A stretch of DNA of 64,000 bases from CAG-390 sp045531455 (GCA_045531455.1 JAZSEA010000112.1:1-64000), one strand, 5' to 3'. Counted from the stretch's first letter, positions 31,454 to 41,097 are shown. Notes: a model not told the origin generated them from the sequence alone. Made by a program: numbers and translations.

Positions 31454-31930
31454 TTAAGATTCTTTTATCTTTTTGCCCGCGATATGCTCGGGAATGAGCT
31501 CAAGACAGAGCATGTTTTTGCCGAAAGATACGATTTCTTTTTCGATATACTCGCTGTCGGAGGTGAATTTATAGCTGAGCTTTCGGCAGATATCCATTGC
31601 CCTGTCAAAGTCTTTGACAGCGCGGATCTTGCCGAAGACGATGACGCTTTTTATGTTGAGAGCCCAATCGCCGTCCTCGCGGTAGCCCGAATCGTAAACG
31701 CAGAAGGATACCTTGTCGCAATTTGCGATCGAGTCGATCTTGTGCCCCGATCTTCCGCTGTGGAAGTAGAGATGACCGTCCTCCTCATTGTAGTAATAAT
31801 TGATCGGAAGACCGTAAGGGTATCCGCCGTCACCGATGACGGAGAGAACTCCGCGGAGCTCGGTCTTCAGTATTTGAGTGCACTCATCTGCCGTGAGTGC
31901 CTGCTTTTTTCTGACGATTTCTCTGAACAT
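31454..31930 (-). CDS. Pyridoxamine 5'-phosphate oxidase-like flavoprotein
   Basis: The 158-residue protein has the split-barrel FMN-binding plan of the PNPOx-like/NimA group. Marks are LKTELRGVLSVIGDGGYPYGLPINYYYNEEDGHLYFHSG, GHKIDSIANCDKVSFCVYD and SVIVFGKIRAV. Such proteins are usually encoded alone in clostridia and may detoxify nitro compounds or act as flavin reductases. It is transcribed divergently from fucO; a TATAAT lies between them on its strand. Confidence 0.88.
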   Translation of the reverse strand: MFREIVRKKQALTADECTQILKTELRGVLSVIGDGGYPYGLPINYYYNEEDGHLYFHSGRSGHKIDSIANCDKVSFCVYDSGYREDGDWALNIKSVIVFGKIRAVKDFDRAMDICRKLSYKFTSDSEYIEKEIVSFGKNMLCLELIPEHIAGKKIKES

Positions 31931-32018
31931 TTGATTGTACCTCTCGATTTATTGGATTAATTATACCATAACGGAAAGAAAAAATCCACACAAACGCAAA
32001 ATAATTTGTATTTCGCTA

Positions 32019-32047
32019 TTGAAATTTCACGCCCGATAAGGTATAAT
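32019..32047 (+). promoter_or_regulatory. Sigma-A promoter of fucO
   Basis: TTGAAA (32019-32024) and TATAAT (32042-32047) are 17 bases apart. A strong GGAGG (32097-32101) precedes the ATG at 32110. Confidence 0.85.
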
Positions 32048-32109
32048 AAAATCAACGGGCAGAATTGATCCCGAATTAATTAGGTAAAATATTACCGGAG
32101 GTACTTAAA

Positions 32110-33252
32110 ATGGCAAATCGTTTCGTATCCAACGCAATATCATATCACGGCAAGGGCGCGATCGCAGAGATCCCCGGCATCATCGCCGCGAAGGGCTTTA
32201 AGAAGGCTTTCGTAGCTTCCGACCCCGACCTCGTTAAGTTTGGCGTAACCAAGAAGGTCACCGATCTCCTTGATGCCGCAGGTATGGCTTACGAGATCTA
32301 TTCCGATATCAAGCCGAATCCCACCATTGAAAACGTAAAGAACGGCGTTGAGGCTTACAAGGCTTCGGGCGCAGACTATATGATCGCCATCGGCGGCGGC
32401 TCCTCCATGGACACCGCGAAGGCTATCGGTATCATCATCAACAACCCGGAATTCGCTGACGTTCGCTCGCTCGAGGGCGTTGCTCCCACCAAGAACCGCA
32501 CGGTCTACACCATCGCAGTTCCCACGACAGCAGGTACCGCCGCAGAGGCTACCATCAACTACGTTATCACCGACGTAGAACGCAAGAGAAAGTTCGTTTG
32601 CGTTGACGTAAACGACATTCCCGACATTGCGGTCGTTGACCCCGATATGATGTCCACGATGCCCAAGGGACTCACAGCCGCAACGGGTATGGACGCTCTC
32701 ACCCACGCGATCGAGGGCTACACCACCAAGGCTGCCTGGGATCTTCCCGATTGCCTTAACCTTGAGGCTATCCGCCTTATCGCAAAGAGCCTCCGCGGTG
32801 CTGTAAACAACGATCCCGAAGGCCGTGAGGGAATGGCTCTCGGTCAGTTCGTGACAGGTATGGCATTCTCGAACGTAGGTCTTGGAATCGCTCACTCTGT
32901 TGCTCACACTCTCGGTGCTGTTTACGATACACCCCACGGCGTTGCATGCGCTATGATGCTTCCCATCGTTATGGAGTACAACGCAGATCAGACCGGCGAA
33001 AAGCTCAAGGCAGTTGCAGAGGCTATGGGCGTTGACACCGCAGTAATGTCTCAGGAAGAATACCGCAAGGCGGCAGTTGACGCGGTACGTCAGCTTTCCG
33101 TTGACGTCGGAATCCCCACAAAGCTTGAAGCCCTCAAGGAAGAGGACCTCGACTTCCTCGCAGAGTCGGCATACGCAGACGCTTGCGCACCCGGCAACCC
33201 CAAGGCTGCATCGGTTGAGGATATCAAGGGACTTATCAGAAAGCTTATGTAA
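32110..33252 (+). CDS. fucO: Lactaldehyde reductase / iron-containing alcohol dehydrogenase
   Basis: The 380-residue enzyme is close to E. coli FucO throughout (MANR start, SGADYMIAIGGGSSMDTAKAIGII, NNPEFADVRSLEGVAPT, VPTTAGTAAEATINYVITD, DTPHGVACAMMLP). FucO reduces L-lactaldehyde to 1,2-propanediol with NADH and Fe2+. The metal ligands fall in ATGMDALTHAIE and GIAHSVAHTLGAVYDTPHG. It stands alone between its own promoter and terminator. No fucose or rhamnose catabolic genes adjoin it, so the substrate could also be another short aldehyde. Its smooth, biased codon choice suggests high expression. Confidence 0.9.
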   Translation: MANRFVSNAISYHGKGAIAEIPGIIAAKGFKKAFVASDPDLVKFGVTKKVTDLLDAAGMAYEIYSDIKPNPTIENVKNGVEAYKASGADYMIAIGGGSSMDTAKAIGIIINNPEFADVRSLEGVAPTKNRTVYTIAVPTTAGTAAEATINYVITDVERKRKFVCVDVNDIPDIAVVDPDMMSTMPKGLTAATGMDALTHAIEGYTTKAAWDLPDCLNLEAIRLIAKSLRGAVNNDPEGREGMALGQFVTGMAFSNVGLGIAHSVAHTLGAVYDTPHGVACAMMLPIVMEYNADQTGEKLKAVAEAMGVDTAVMSQEEYRKAAVDAVRQLSVDVGIPTKLEALKEEDLDFLAESAYADACAPGNPKAASVEDIKGLIRKLM

Positions 33253-33268
33253 TTTTCATTATTCATTA

Positions 33269-33300
33269 TAAAAGCCTCGATCTTCGGATCGAGGCTTTTT
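33269..33300. terminator. Bidirectional terminator between fucO and the sugar-oxidoreductase operon
   Basis: A perfect 12-base-pair hairpin with a TTCG tetraloop (33271-33282 and 33287-33298) is flanked by T on the plus side and A on the other. Confidence 0.9.
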
Positions 33301-33302
33301 AT

Positions 33303-34142
33303 TTAAATCAATTCTTTCAATTTCTTCGCCGCGTCCTTGAAAGCGGTCTTGGCATCGGGATATTTATTTGGATTCTCGAAGGAGCGTCCGACGAGGGAAT
33401 TGAGCCCCGAGAAGAGCTCAAGATGCGGCTCGAGCGACACGAAAAAGTCGCCGTCCGCGGCTCTTTTATGTTCCGCGAGAATTTCCGCGATCTTTGCCTC
33501 ACCGCATCCGGGCGGTACGATCGCACCCGCGGAGAGAGCGTCCTTGATGTGGAAATACGCGATCCTTTCCTTTTGCAGGCGGTATGCCTCGGGATAAGGA
33601 TCAACGCCTTCAAGGACGTAATTACCCATATCGTAAACGCACATAAGATCGGGGAAGGCATTGAGCAGCTCGCGGCAGCGCGCAGGAATATCGCCGTAGA
33701 TCTTCGCCTCGTTTTCGTGGCACAGGATCACGCCGTATTCCTTTGCGAGAGCGAGCATTCTCTCAAGCGCGGAGAAGACCTCGTTCTTCATATCGACGAT
33801 GCTTTTGCCCGCAGGCGCATAAAAGCTGAACATTCTGACGTATTTTGCGCCGAGGATATTTGCGTATTCAAAGACTCTTTTTGCAGTCTCAAAATGACCG
33901 TCAAGGTCGCCGTCAAGCTTGATCTTGCCGAGAGGCGAGCCGATTGCGGAGACCTTGATCCCGTACTTGTCAAGAAGCCTTTTAGCCTCAAGAACCTCAT
34001 CCTTTGTCAGCTTGGAGATATTCTTTTTGTCAACGTGACGGATCTCGATATGAGATATTCCGAGCTTGCATAAACCCTGAAGCTGTTCCTCGAAGGAATC
34101 CGCGTATTCATCGGCAAACGCCGAAAGTATGATACTTGCCAT
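33303..34142 (-). CDS. Sugar phosphate isomerase/epimerase (xylose isomerase-like TIM barrel)
   Basis: The 279-residue protein has the AP-endonuclease-2-like TIM-barrel pattern: SAFADEYADSFEEQLQGLCKLGISHIEIRHVD at the start, VILCHENEAKIYGD with metal-binding His and Glu, VYDMGNYVL, YFHIKDALSAGAIVPPGCGEA and SLEPHL at the end. Relatives isomerise or epimerise keto-sugars or inositol derivatives using a divalent metal. It is the last gene after two Gfo/Idh oxidoreductases, and two bases separate it from the preceding one. Together the three could oxidise and rearrange a sugar. Confidence 0.9.
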   Translation of the reverse strand: MASIILSAFADEYADSFEEQLQGLCKLGISHIEIRHVDKKNISKLTKDEVLEAKRLLDKYGIKVSAIGSPLGKIKLDGDLDGHFETAKRVFEYANILGAKYVRMFSFYAPAGKSIVDMKNEVFSALERMLALAKEYGVILCHENEAKIYGDIPARCRELLNAFPDLMCVYDMGNYVLEGVDPYPEAYRLQKERIAYFHIKDALSAGAIVPPGCGEAKIAEILAEHKRAADGDFFVSLEPHLELFSGLNSLVGRSFENPNKYPDAKTAFKDAAKKLKELI

Positions 34143-34144
34143 AT

Positions 34145-35014
34145 TTACACCTTGATTTCGGGGAGCACCTCAGCCTTGCCGCTTTCAAGCGAGCGCATAA
34201 TGGCGTTCATAATGAATACGGGAGCGATGAATTCCTCATAAGTGCAGGTCTGCTCGCCGCCACTCAGGATTTCGGCAAATTCCTTGAATTCGCGGTAATA
34301 CCAATCGGTGGTCGTCGGGATCTCAAAGGATTTCGATGACTTTTCAGCCATTCTTGCGGCGTAGTAAACGTAAGAGCCGTCGCAGAAAAGACCGACGCAA
34401 TCGTAATTATCATAGTGGAAAAGCACGTTGATAGTTCTGCCGTTTTTCTTTGCCTCGACCGACTTCGGGAATCTGCCGAAGATCTCGCAGACCATCTCAA
34501 CAAGGTGCTGAGCGTAGAAATAAAATCCGCCGTAAGCGTTCTCCGCCTGATAGGGTGCGCGGATGAATCCGCCGAGAGTCTTGCCTCCGTTTTCATCGAT
34601 GGCGTCCTTCTTGAGCTCTGCAACGTGAACGTCCTGCTTGAGTGACGAGCCGCCCGAAATTCTCGTTCCTCGTGCCTTGAGTTCACGCATAAACTCAACC
34701 GCCTCCTCCTCGGAGACCGTGATCGGTTTATCGATGAACATCGGGATTCCGCTTTCGATATAGGGCTTGGCGAATTTGTAATGATCGCCGCCGTGGCGTG
34801 CGGTGATCACGAGACCGTCGATCGCACCGACCGCGCTGTCATAGTTCTCAAGAACGGGAACGCCGAAGGTGTCGCGGAGCTTTTCCGATGCCGCAGGATC
34901 AACGCTGTAAACTCCGATACATTCGATGTCGGAAAATTCCTCATTTCCCTTAATGAATTTCAGAAAAGCGTTTGCGTGCGAATTTTCACAGCCGAGAATA
35001 GCAATTTTCTTCAT
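34145..35014 (-). CDS. Gfo/Idh/MocA-family oxidoreductase
   Basis: The 289-residue enzyme has an N-terminal Rossmann domain (KKIAILGCENSHANAFLKFI, an altered GxGxxG) and PMFIDKPITVSEEEAVEFM, equivalent to the family's EKP motif with D instead of E. A C-terminal alpha/beta substrate domain follows. It is shorter than typical members (about 350). The changed glycine motif suggests unusual cofactor contacts. Cotranscribed with a second Gfo/Idh gene 11 bases upstream. Confidence 0.85.
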   Translation of the reverse strand: MKKIAILGCENSHANAFLKFIKGNEEFSDIECIGVYSVDPAASEKLRDTFGVPVLENYDSAVGAIDGLVITARHGGDHYKFAKPYIESGIPMFIDKPITVSEEEAVEFMRELKARGTRISGGSSLKQDVHVAELKKDAIDENGGKTLGGFIRAPYQAENAYGGFYFYAQHLVEMVCEIFGRFPKSVEAKKNGRTINVLFHYDNYDCVGLFCDGSYVYYAARMAEKSSKSFEIPTTTDWYYREFKEFAEILSGGEQTCTYEEFIAPVFIMNAIMRSLESGKAEVLPEIKV

Positions 35015-35025
35015 TATAATTCTCC

Positions 35026-36096
35026 TTAAAACTTGAGGGGAAGGGGATTATCCGCGTGGACCTTCTCGATAACTCCGATGATCTGTGCCGCCATTTCGGG
35101 AGTGACTGTCATCGGCTTGTCCTCTGTGATCTTGTAGTAGAGCTGTTCATAGAGGGTAGAGGTGCCGACATCGAACGCCGTACCCGAGAATTTGCCCTCC
35201 TCGGTATGCTTGACGAGCTTTTCCGAGCAATAAACGGGTTCGCCGGCGTCGTTTTTGATGAAGGTCTCACAGACCGTCTTCTCGGGGTTCTCACCGTCAA
35301 CGATATAGGTCATCTCGTAAGCCGAGGGAGTGCACTTGAAGCATCCGCGCGTACCGAGGATCTTGACGTTGTAGCCCGAGTAAGCATCGATCGAGGTTAC
35401 CTCGATATCAACGAGGGGCTTGTTCGGCGTGTCGATAATGATCTTAGCGAAGTCATCCGAGTCGCCGAAGGTCAGAGCGCAGCCGAGCTTGCTGTATGCA
35501 ACGCGTGCATTTTCATCAAAATCAAGGAATCCGAGCGCGAGACCGATCGGGTGGGGACCCGTGTTGTAAACGCCGCCCGCGCACTTTTTCTGCAGAGTTT
35601 GCCAGTCCCATCGGCGCGCAAAGCCGTTGTAGCGGATGCTGATCTGCTTGATCTCGCCGAGCTTGCCCGATTTTGCGAGTTCGTATGCGAAGGGATAGAA
35701 GGGCGCGAGGAAGGTTTGCTGGAATACCGCGAGGGTCACTCCCTTGTCCTTTGCGATCTTGATGAGCTCATCGCACTCATATCTCGAGCGCGCAAAGGGC
35801 TTTTCAACGAGCACGTTGAAGCCGTGAAGAAGGAGATCCTTCGTGATCGGATAATGCATTTCCGAATAGGTTGAATTGACGACGAGATCGATGTCATCGA
35901 GAGCAAAAAGCTCGCGGTAGTCGGAGAAAGTCTTACAACCGGGATAGATCTCCTCGGCTACCGAGCGGCGGAATTCGTCCGCATCAACAACGTATTTTAC
36001 GTTGTAATAAAGATTTGCGTCACTGCGGTAATATTTTCCGTGGATGTTCTTACCGCTTCTGCCTTGACCGATGATGGCGAGATTGAGTTTTTTCAT
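35026..36096 (-). CDS. Gfo/Idh/MocA-family oxidoreductase
   Basis: The 356-residue enzyme has NLAIIGQGRSGKNIHGKYY (glycine motif about 8-13), the catalytic-region motif NVLVEKPFARSRYECDELI with Lys, and GGVYNTGPHPIGLALGFL, which holds the family's His after the GG. It probably oxidises a sugar or inositol hydroxyl with NAD(P). It is 12 bases after trkH, an odd neighbour, and belongs to the run of six genes from 40974 to 33303. Confidence 0.92.
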   Translation of the reverse strand: MKKLNLAIIGQGRSGKNIHGKYYRSDANLYYNVKYVVDADEFRRSVAEEIYPGCKTFSDYRELFALDDIDLVVNSTYSEMHYPITKDLLLHGFNVLVEKPFARSRYECDELIKIAKDKGVTLAVFQQTFLAPFYPFAYELAKSGKLGEIKQISIRYNGFARRWDWQTLQKKCAGGVYNTGPHPIGLALGFLDFDENARVAYSKLGCALTFGDSDDFAKIIIDTPNKPLVDIEVTSIDAYSGYNVKILGTRGCFKCTPSAYEMTYIVDGENPEKTVCETFIKNDAGEPVYCSEKLVKHTEEGKFSGTAFDVGTSTLYEQLYYKITEDKPMTVTPEMAAQIIGVIEKVHADNPLPLKF

Positions 36097-36108
36097 AACC
36101 GATTCTCC

Positions 36109-37554
36109 TTATTTTTGTTTTTTCCAGATGAGGGGATTGAGTCCGAGAAGCAGGGGGAATACCTCGAGTCTTCCGAGGAGCATTGCAAACGTCAGCAGGA
36201 TGGTTGCTCCGTCCGAATAAGCGGCAAAGCTCGACGCAGGACCCACTCCGCCGAATCCGGGACCTACGTTGTTGAAGCAGGTCAGCACCGCGGTGAAGTT
36301 GGTCTCAAAATCAAAGGGCTCGAAGGAAAGCAGTATATATATTATGACGATGCAGAATATATAAGCCGCAAAATAAGACGTAACTCCCGTCAGCGTTGTA
36401 TCGTCAAGTCTCTTGCCCTCGGACATTACTGCCTTGACCGATCGCGGATGGAGAAGCTTCTTGAGCTCTCTGCGTACCGATTTGATCAGAATTACAACAC
36501 GCACAGCCTTGAAACCGCCGGCGGTAGAACCCGCGCATCCGCCGATGACCATCAGAAGTAAGAGAAGTGATTTTGCGAAATTCGGCCAGATGTTGAAGTC
36601 GGCAGTTGCAAAGCCTGTTGTTGAAACTATCGACGATGCCTGGAAAGCCGCGTGTCTCAGAGCCTCCGAGAAGGAGGGGTAGAGAGGGAGGATACTGACC
36701 GTAATTCCCGCAATACATAATAGAACGAGACCCGCGAAGAACCACAGCTCATCACTTCCGAGCGCCGCGCGGAATTTTCGCACGAGAAGAAGGTAATAAA
36801 GGTTGAAGTTTATTGCAAAGACGAGCATAAAGACTGTGATCACCCATTGCAGATAGGGCGAATAGGATCCGACGCTGTCCGCCTTGATGCCGAAGCCGCC
36901 CGTTCCTGCAGTTCCGAGAGCGTGAATGATACTGTCAAATACAGGCATTCCACCCGAAACGAGCAGAACAAAAAGGATCGCGGTCAATCCGAAATATATC
37001 CAATAAAGGATCTTGGCGGTGTCTCTTGAGCGGGGGACGAGCTTACCGACAGTCGGACCCGGCATTTCTGCCTTAAGGACGTTGAGCGAGCGGTCGGCAA
37101 TGTTCGGGAGTATCGCCGTTACGAGAACTATGATTCCCATACCGCCGACCCAATGTGTGAAGCTGCGCCAGAAAAGCATACAGCGGTCGAGGGCTTCAAC
37201 GTCGGTCAGAATCGATGCACCCGTGGTCGTAAAACCGCTGACGGTTTCAAAGAATGCGTCGATATATGAGGGGATCGCTCCGCCGAGAACAAAGGGAATT
37301 GCTCCGATGGCGGACATAAGAAGCCAGGCGTATGCAACGATTGCGAAGCCCTCGCGTGCGTATATCAGCCTGCTTTTCGGTTTTGCAAAAACTCTGAAAA
37401 GCATTCCGACTCCGAGGGCAAGAGCGGCTGTTATAATGAAAGAGATGCCGCTCTTCTCAAGATATATCAGAGCCACCAGCGCGGGCAAGAGCAACAGAAC
37501 AGCCTCCGCTATTGCAATGTACCCAATGGTGTAAAAGATCATTCTGCGATTCAT
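36109..37554 (-). CDS. trkH: Trk-type potassium uptake protein TrkH
   Basis: The 481-residue membrane protein forms the K+ channel-like pore. All four filter regions are visible: VSGFTTTGASILTD, LGTAGTGGFGIKAD, SSIVSTTGFATADFN and CFNNVGPGFGGVGPA. Length is typical. Uptake is gated by the TrkA protein encoded 14 bases upstream. Confidence 0.95.
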   Translation of the reverse strand: MNRRMIFYTIGYIAIAEAVLLLLPALVALIYLEKSGISFIITAALALGVGMLFRVFAKPKSRLIYAREGFAIVAYAWLLMSAIGAIPFVLGGAIPSYIDAFFETVSGFTTTGASILTDVEALDRCMLFWRSFTHWVGGMGIIVLVTAILPNIADRSLNVLKAEMPGPTVGKLVPRSRDTAKILYWIYFGLTAILFVLLVSGGMPVFDSIIHALGTAGTGGFGIKADSVGSYSPYLQWVITVFMLVFAINFNLYYLLLVRKFRAALGSDELWFFAGLVLLCIAGITVSILPLYPSFSEALRHAAFQASSIVSTTGFATADFNIWPNFAKSLLLLLMVIGGCAGSTAGGFKAVRVVILIKSVRRELKKLLHPRSVKAVMSEGKRLDDTTLTGVTSYFAAYIFCIVIIYILLSFEPFDFETNFTAVLTCFNNVGPGFGGVGPASSFAAYSDGATILLTFAMLLGRLEVFPLLLGLNPLIWKKQK

Positions 37555-37568
37555 ATTCCGCCTCCGTA

Positions 37569-38927
37569 TTATTCGATAATATCCGAGAGGTCGTAGAGAC
37601 GGTGATTTGCTGCAATGACGATGACCTTGTCGCCCGGGAGGATGATATCGTTACCGCTCGGGACGATCGGCTTGCGGTTGCGGAGGATGCCCGCTATAAG
37701 AATATTTTGCTTGAATCTTATATCCTTGAGAGCCTTTCCCGCGTGCTTGAAGTCGGGGCGGACGTTGAATTCGAGTGCTTCCGCCTTGCCGTCCATGATT
37801 TTATAAAGCTTTTCGACGTTACTTCCGACCGAATTTCCGAGCGCACGTGCGTATCTTAGCATTTCGTCGGCAACTGTCTGTATCGGCGAGATTATCGTAT
37901 CGATGCCGAGCTTGCCCGCGATAGGATAGAACTCGGGGCGGTTGACCTTTGCAATTACCTTCGGCACGTTCTGTGAGGTAGCAAAATATGAAATAAGGAT
38001 GTTGTTTTCGTCGTATCCCGTAAGTGACACGAATGCATCGGTCTGTCCGAGACCCTCCTCGATGAGCATATCCTGATTTGCTCCGTCGCCGTGGATGACT
38101 GTGACACCCGGAAGAGACTCGGCAAATTCGGCGCATCTTGCTTCGTCCTTGTCGATAACGGTGACCTTTGTGCCCGCGGATATGAGATTGCTCGAGAGGT
38201 AGTATGCGATCCTGCTTGCGCCGAGGATCATAACGCTCTTGGTCTTCCTTGTGATAAGGTCAAAGCTTCGGAGAAGCTTACCGATCTCGTTCGGGGCGGC
38301 GGTAAGCGCGATCCTGTCGCCGTCCTCGAGTACAAATCGTCCGTCGGGAATGATAACCTCATTCTTGCGCAGAACGGCACAGATAAGGAACTTGCCGGGG
38401 CTTCTCTTGCGCAGATCGATCATTGTCATACCCGCGAGAGGTGATTTATCGCCCAGGATCATCTCAACGATCTCGAATTTGTTCGAGTCAAAGGTATCGA
38501 TATTGATAGCCGAGGGGAATCTCAGTATGTTCGCGATATTATGTGCGGTAGCCATCTCGGGATTGATCGCCATGGAAAGCTGAAGCTGTCCTGCCATAAA
38601 GCCGAGGCTCTTGTCGTTGTATTCGCGGTCACGTATACGTGCGACCGTGTTTTTTGCGCCGAGAGTTCGCGCGATAAAGCAGGAGAGCATATTTAGCTCG
38701 TCCGATCCCGTGACGCTTATGACGATATCGGCTTTGGCGGCACCCGCTTCCGCAAGCACCTCGCAGTCGGTTCCGATACCGCAAAGACCGATTACGTCAA
38801 ATGTATTCGTTGCTTCTTCTATTACCGAGGGATCTTTATCAATGACTGCAACGTCGTGTCCCTCCGAGACGAGGCTTTCGATAAGACTTTTGCCTATCTT
38901 TCCGCATCCGACAATAATAATTTTCAT
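37569..38927 (-). CDS. trkA: Trk system potassium regulatory protein TrkA
   Basis: The 452-residue cytoplasmic protein has two RCK modules. The first begins MKIIIVGCGKIGKSLIESL (NAD-binding glycine motif). The second starts near residue 230 with SVMILGASRIAYYLSSNL, where the glycine motif is degenerate. Each is followed by a TrkA-C domain (MTMIDLRKRSPGKF, and ALKDIRFKQNILIAGILRN). It binds nucleotides and controls TrkH. It lies 19 bases after the GH99-like lipoprotein gene. Confidence 0.95.
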   Translation of the reverse strand: MKIIIVGCGKIGKSLIESLVSEGHDVAVIDKDPSVIEEATNTFDVIGLCGIGTDCEVLAEAGAAKADIVISVTGSDELNMLSCFIARTLGAKNTVARIRDREYNDKSLGFMAGQLQLSMAINPEMATAHNIANILRFPSAINIDTFDSNKFEIVEMILGDKSPLAGMTMIDLRKRSPGKFLICAVLRKNEVIIPDGRFVLEDGDRIALTAAPNEIGKLLRSFDLITRKTKSVMILGASRIAYYLSSNLISAGTKVTVIDKDEARCAEFAESLPGVTVIHGDGANQDMLIEEGLGQTDAFVSLTGYDENNILISYFATSQNVPKVIAKVNRPEFYPIAGKLGIDTIISPIQTVADEMLRYARALGNSVGSNVEKLYKIMDGKAEALEFNVRPDFKHAGKALKDIRFKQNILIAGILRNRKPIVPSGNDIILPGDKVIVIAANHRLYDLSDIIE

Positions 38928-38946
38928 TTTTTACTCCAACGATATG

Positions 38947-40974
38947 TTAATTTTTCGAGTCGGGGATATAGTTTTGATATATCCAATTTAGTCTTCCGAG
39001 AGGTGCAACGTCGCCGTAAAGGTAAAAGTCCTCCATAGCCGAGTACTTTGTTTGGGCATCGGAATCAGCCCATTTGAATTCGATGTAAATCTCTTCGCAG
39101 TTATTAATACCGATCATTTTGAGAGGGACTGAGATCATCATCTCGTTGCCTTCGATCCTGTAAGATACCTCTCCGATCTCGGAAGTCTCAAGAAATCCGT
39201 CCTTCGAGGAGCAGGATGCTACCGACGTGGTATTTTCGCTCTTTGCTGTGGCGTTGATGAGGAAATCGTAGCCGTACCAGCCGTCGGAAGGATCGTTGTT
39301 TGTGTTGACGAAAAGCTGCATCCAGGAATGATCGGGGTCGAATTCCGAGATATCCTTGGCGCATCTGACGTAGAAATATAGATTTTCGGTATCATTCGTG
39401 ACCTTTGCTTCGACTATGTCGTTTTTTCCGGAGCTATCGGAGCTTACCTTGTTTCCGAAGGCTTTACCTGTGCGGTTCTTTGCGTCGCCCTCGGGATCGG
39501 TGTAGGAGACGATGACATCCTGCCACTGATCGAATCCGCCCTCAAGATCGATCTTGTTTCTCGCATCCTGAAGGATGACGGGAGCCGAGCCCTTGAGTCG
39601 CTGTACGTTCAGGATAAGCTGCATATAGTAGTTGTCGAAGTAACCGCCGCGCATCATTTCGGCATCGCGGCTGAACTCCACAGATGCGGTATCAACGAAG
39701 TAAACGAAGCTGTCGTCACCGCGCAGAGCTTTACCGTTCTGCCTCTGAGCGACCCATTCGTTCCAACCCGTGACGAGAACGTAGGGAACGTTTGTAGCGA
39801 TCGCGCGGTCCCATTGAGCCTGGAAGTTGAGGCCGAGATTAGTGATTGAATTATCTGCATCAAATGCTGCTCGGTACGCCTCCATAGAGACGTTATCGCC
39901 CTTTGTGGCATTGAAGCTGCGTCCGCGGTTGTAGGCGTAGCCGTAGAGAGAGGAATCCGAGAAGGTGACCGATTTATTATGCTGTGCGATCGAAACGCTG
40001 ATCGCGCTCGGATTGCCGAGCTTGTCGCTGAAGATCCTCTGCGGCCATTCGAAATCCATCCAGGGCCAACCGTTCTGTTTGTAGCCCTCGTTTGGCCATT
40101 GAGCGTTTTTTACCGTGAAGAAATCATTTATGTTGCCCTCCTCAACTCCGATGATACAGGGCTTGCCGTCAACGAGAAACCAGGTATCGGAGTAGAGATT
40201 CTTCGAGTAGATTTCATCGTACAGCTGTTTCATCACTTTTGCAGAGTTGGAATTCGTGTAGAAAACGACCTGCGGCGCATCGTAGCCCTGCTCGTTCAAC
40301 TCGTGGCAGGTCTTCATAACCTTGAGTGCGTTGTCCTTGTAGATGTAGCCGTTCGTTACGTCAAAGTAGAGAAAGTCGATGTTGGCGTTTGAAAGCAGCT
40401 CCATATGCTTGCGGATGACCCAGGCGTCGCTTGCATAGTAGTAGCCGTAAAGAGGCTCGGCGAACCAATGCATATCTCCGACATTTCCGTATATCTTCTT
40501 TCCCGTCTCGGGATCCTTGGCATTGGCATCCTTTGCAAGGTCTCCGTACGTGTTCTTGATCTTTTCCAGATCGTAAACGCCGTTGTCGCCGTGTTCACCG
40601 TGCCAGAGAAAGTAGAAGAGTCCCACGTAATGCTCGCCGTTCGAGCCGTAGATGCCCGTTGTCAGCGAAGTAGGAAGAGTCCGTCCGACGTCATCGGTAG
40701 CCGCAAAGCCGCCCGAAAGATAGTTGGCATTATTCGGAACGGTGTAGCTGACTCTCTCGCCTTTATGCATATATGAGATCTCGACGGTCTTGCCGTCGGG
40801 GCTCGTCTCGAATTTCAGAGTGCCCTCGTAATTGTTATCGGGATTTTCGTACACGGTTCCTTCTCCTTCGCTGCTTGTACTTTCGGGTATATCCTCGCTG
40901 TCGGCACAGGCGCCCATAAACGAAAGCGCGAGGAACAGAGAGGAGAATAATAAAATTTGTAATAACCTTTTCAA
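38947..40974 (-). CDS. Lipoprotein with GH99/GH71-like catalytic domain and C-terminal carbohydrate-binding-like domain
   Basis: The 675-residue precursor has a lipobox (LSFMGAC) and a Ser/Glu-rich linker. A domain follows (about 105-470) with VGLFYFLWHGEHGDNGVYD, ANIDFLYFDVTNGYIY and PYVLVTGWNEWVAQR, patterns of GH99/GH71-like (beta/alpha)8 enzymes that process mannan or related glycans. The last part (about 500-660) has DLEGGFDQWQDVIVSYTDPEGD and LYFYVRCAKDISEF, which resembles CBM9/DOMON-type sugar-binding domains. It starts with TTG at 40974 behind GGAG. The GH family is a guess by motif. It is the first gene of a run that continues into trkA, trkH and sugar oxidoreductases. Confidence 0.65.
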   Translation of the reverse strand: MKRLLQILLFSSLFLALSFMGACADSEDIPESTSSEGEGTVYENPDNNYEGTLKFETSPDGKTVEISYMHKGERVSYTVPNNANYLSGGFAATDDVGRTLPTSLTTGIYGSNGEHYVGLFYFLWHGEHGDNGVYDLEKIKNTYGDLAKDANAKDPETGKKIYGNVGDMHWFAEPLYGYYYASDAWVIRKHMELLSNANIDFLYFDVTNGYIYKDNALKVMKTCHELNEQGYDAPQVVFYTNSNSAKVMKQLYDEIYSKNLYSDTWFLVDGKPCIIGVEEGNINDFFTVKNAQWPNEGYKQNGWPWMDFEWPQRIFSDKLGNPSAISVSIAQHNKSVTFSDSSLYGYAYNRGRSFNATKGDNVSMEAYRAAFDADNSITNLGLNFQAQWDRAIATNVPYVLVTGWNEWVAQRQNGKALRGDDSFVYFVDTASVEFSRDAEMMRGGYFDNYYMQLILNVQRLKGSAPVILQDARNKIDLEGGFDQWQDVIVSYTDPEGDAKNRTGKAFGNKVSSDSSGKNDIVEAKVTNDTENLYFYVRCAKDISEFDPDHSWMQLFVNTNNDPSDGWYGYDFLINATAKSENTTSVASCSSKDGFLETSEIGEVSYRIEGNEMMISVPLKMIGINNCEEIYIEFKWADSDAQTKYSAMEDFYLYGDVAPLGRLNWIYQNYIPDSKN

Positions 40975-41007
40975 AGCCGATAATCTCCGTCTAAATATAT
41001 ATAATTT

Positions 41008-41036
41008 ATTATAGCATTTTTAACGCTGTTTTGCAA
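41008..41036 (-). promoter_or_regulatory. Sigma-A promoter of the GH99-like/trk/oxidoreductase run
   Basis: TTGCAA (41031-41036) and TATAAT (41008-41013) on the minus strand, 17 bases apart. No strong terminator is seen in the five short gaps before 33300. Confidence 0.8.
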
Positions 41037-41068
41037 TAGTTTATATAATATTTTTATACTCGAGCGGG

Positions 41069-41097
41069 TTGACTTGCTTGAATTTGTGTGTTATAAT
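41069..41097 (+). promoter_or_regulatory. Sigma-A promoter of the endonuclease gene
   Basis: TTGACT (41069-41074) and TATAAT (41092-41097), 17 bases apart, upstream of the ATG at 41127. Confidence 0.8.
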
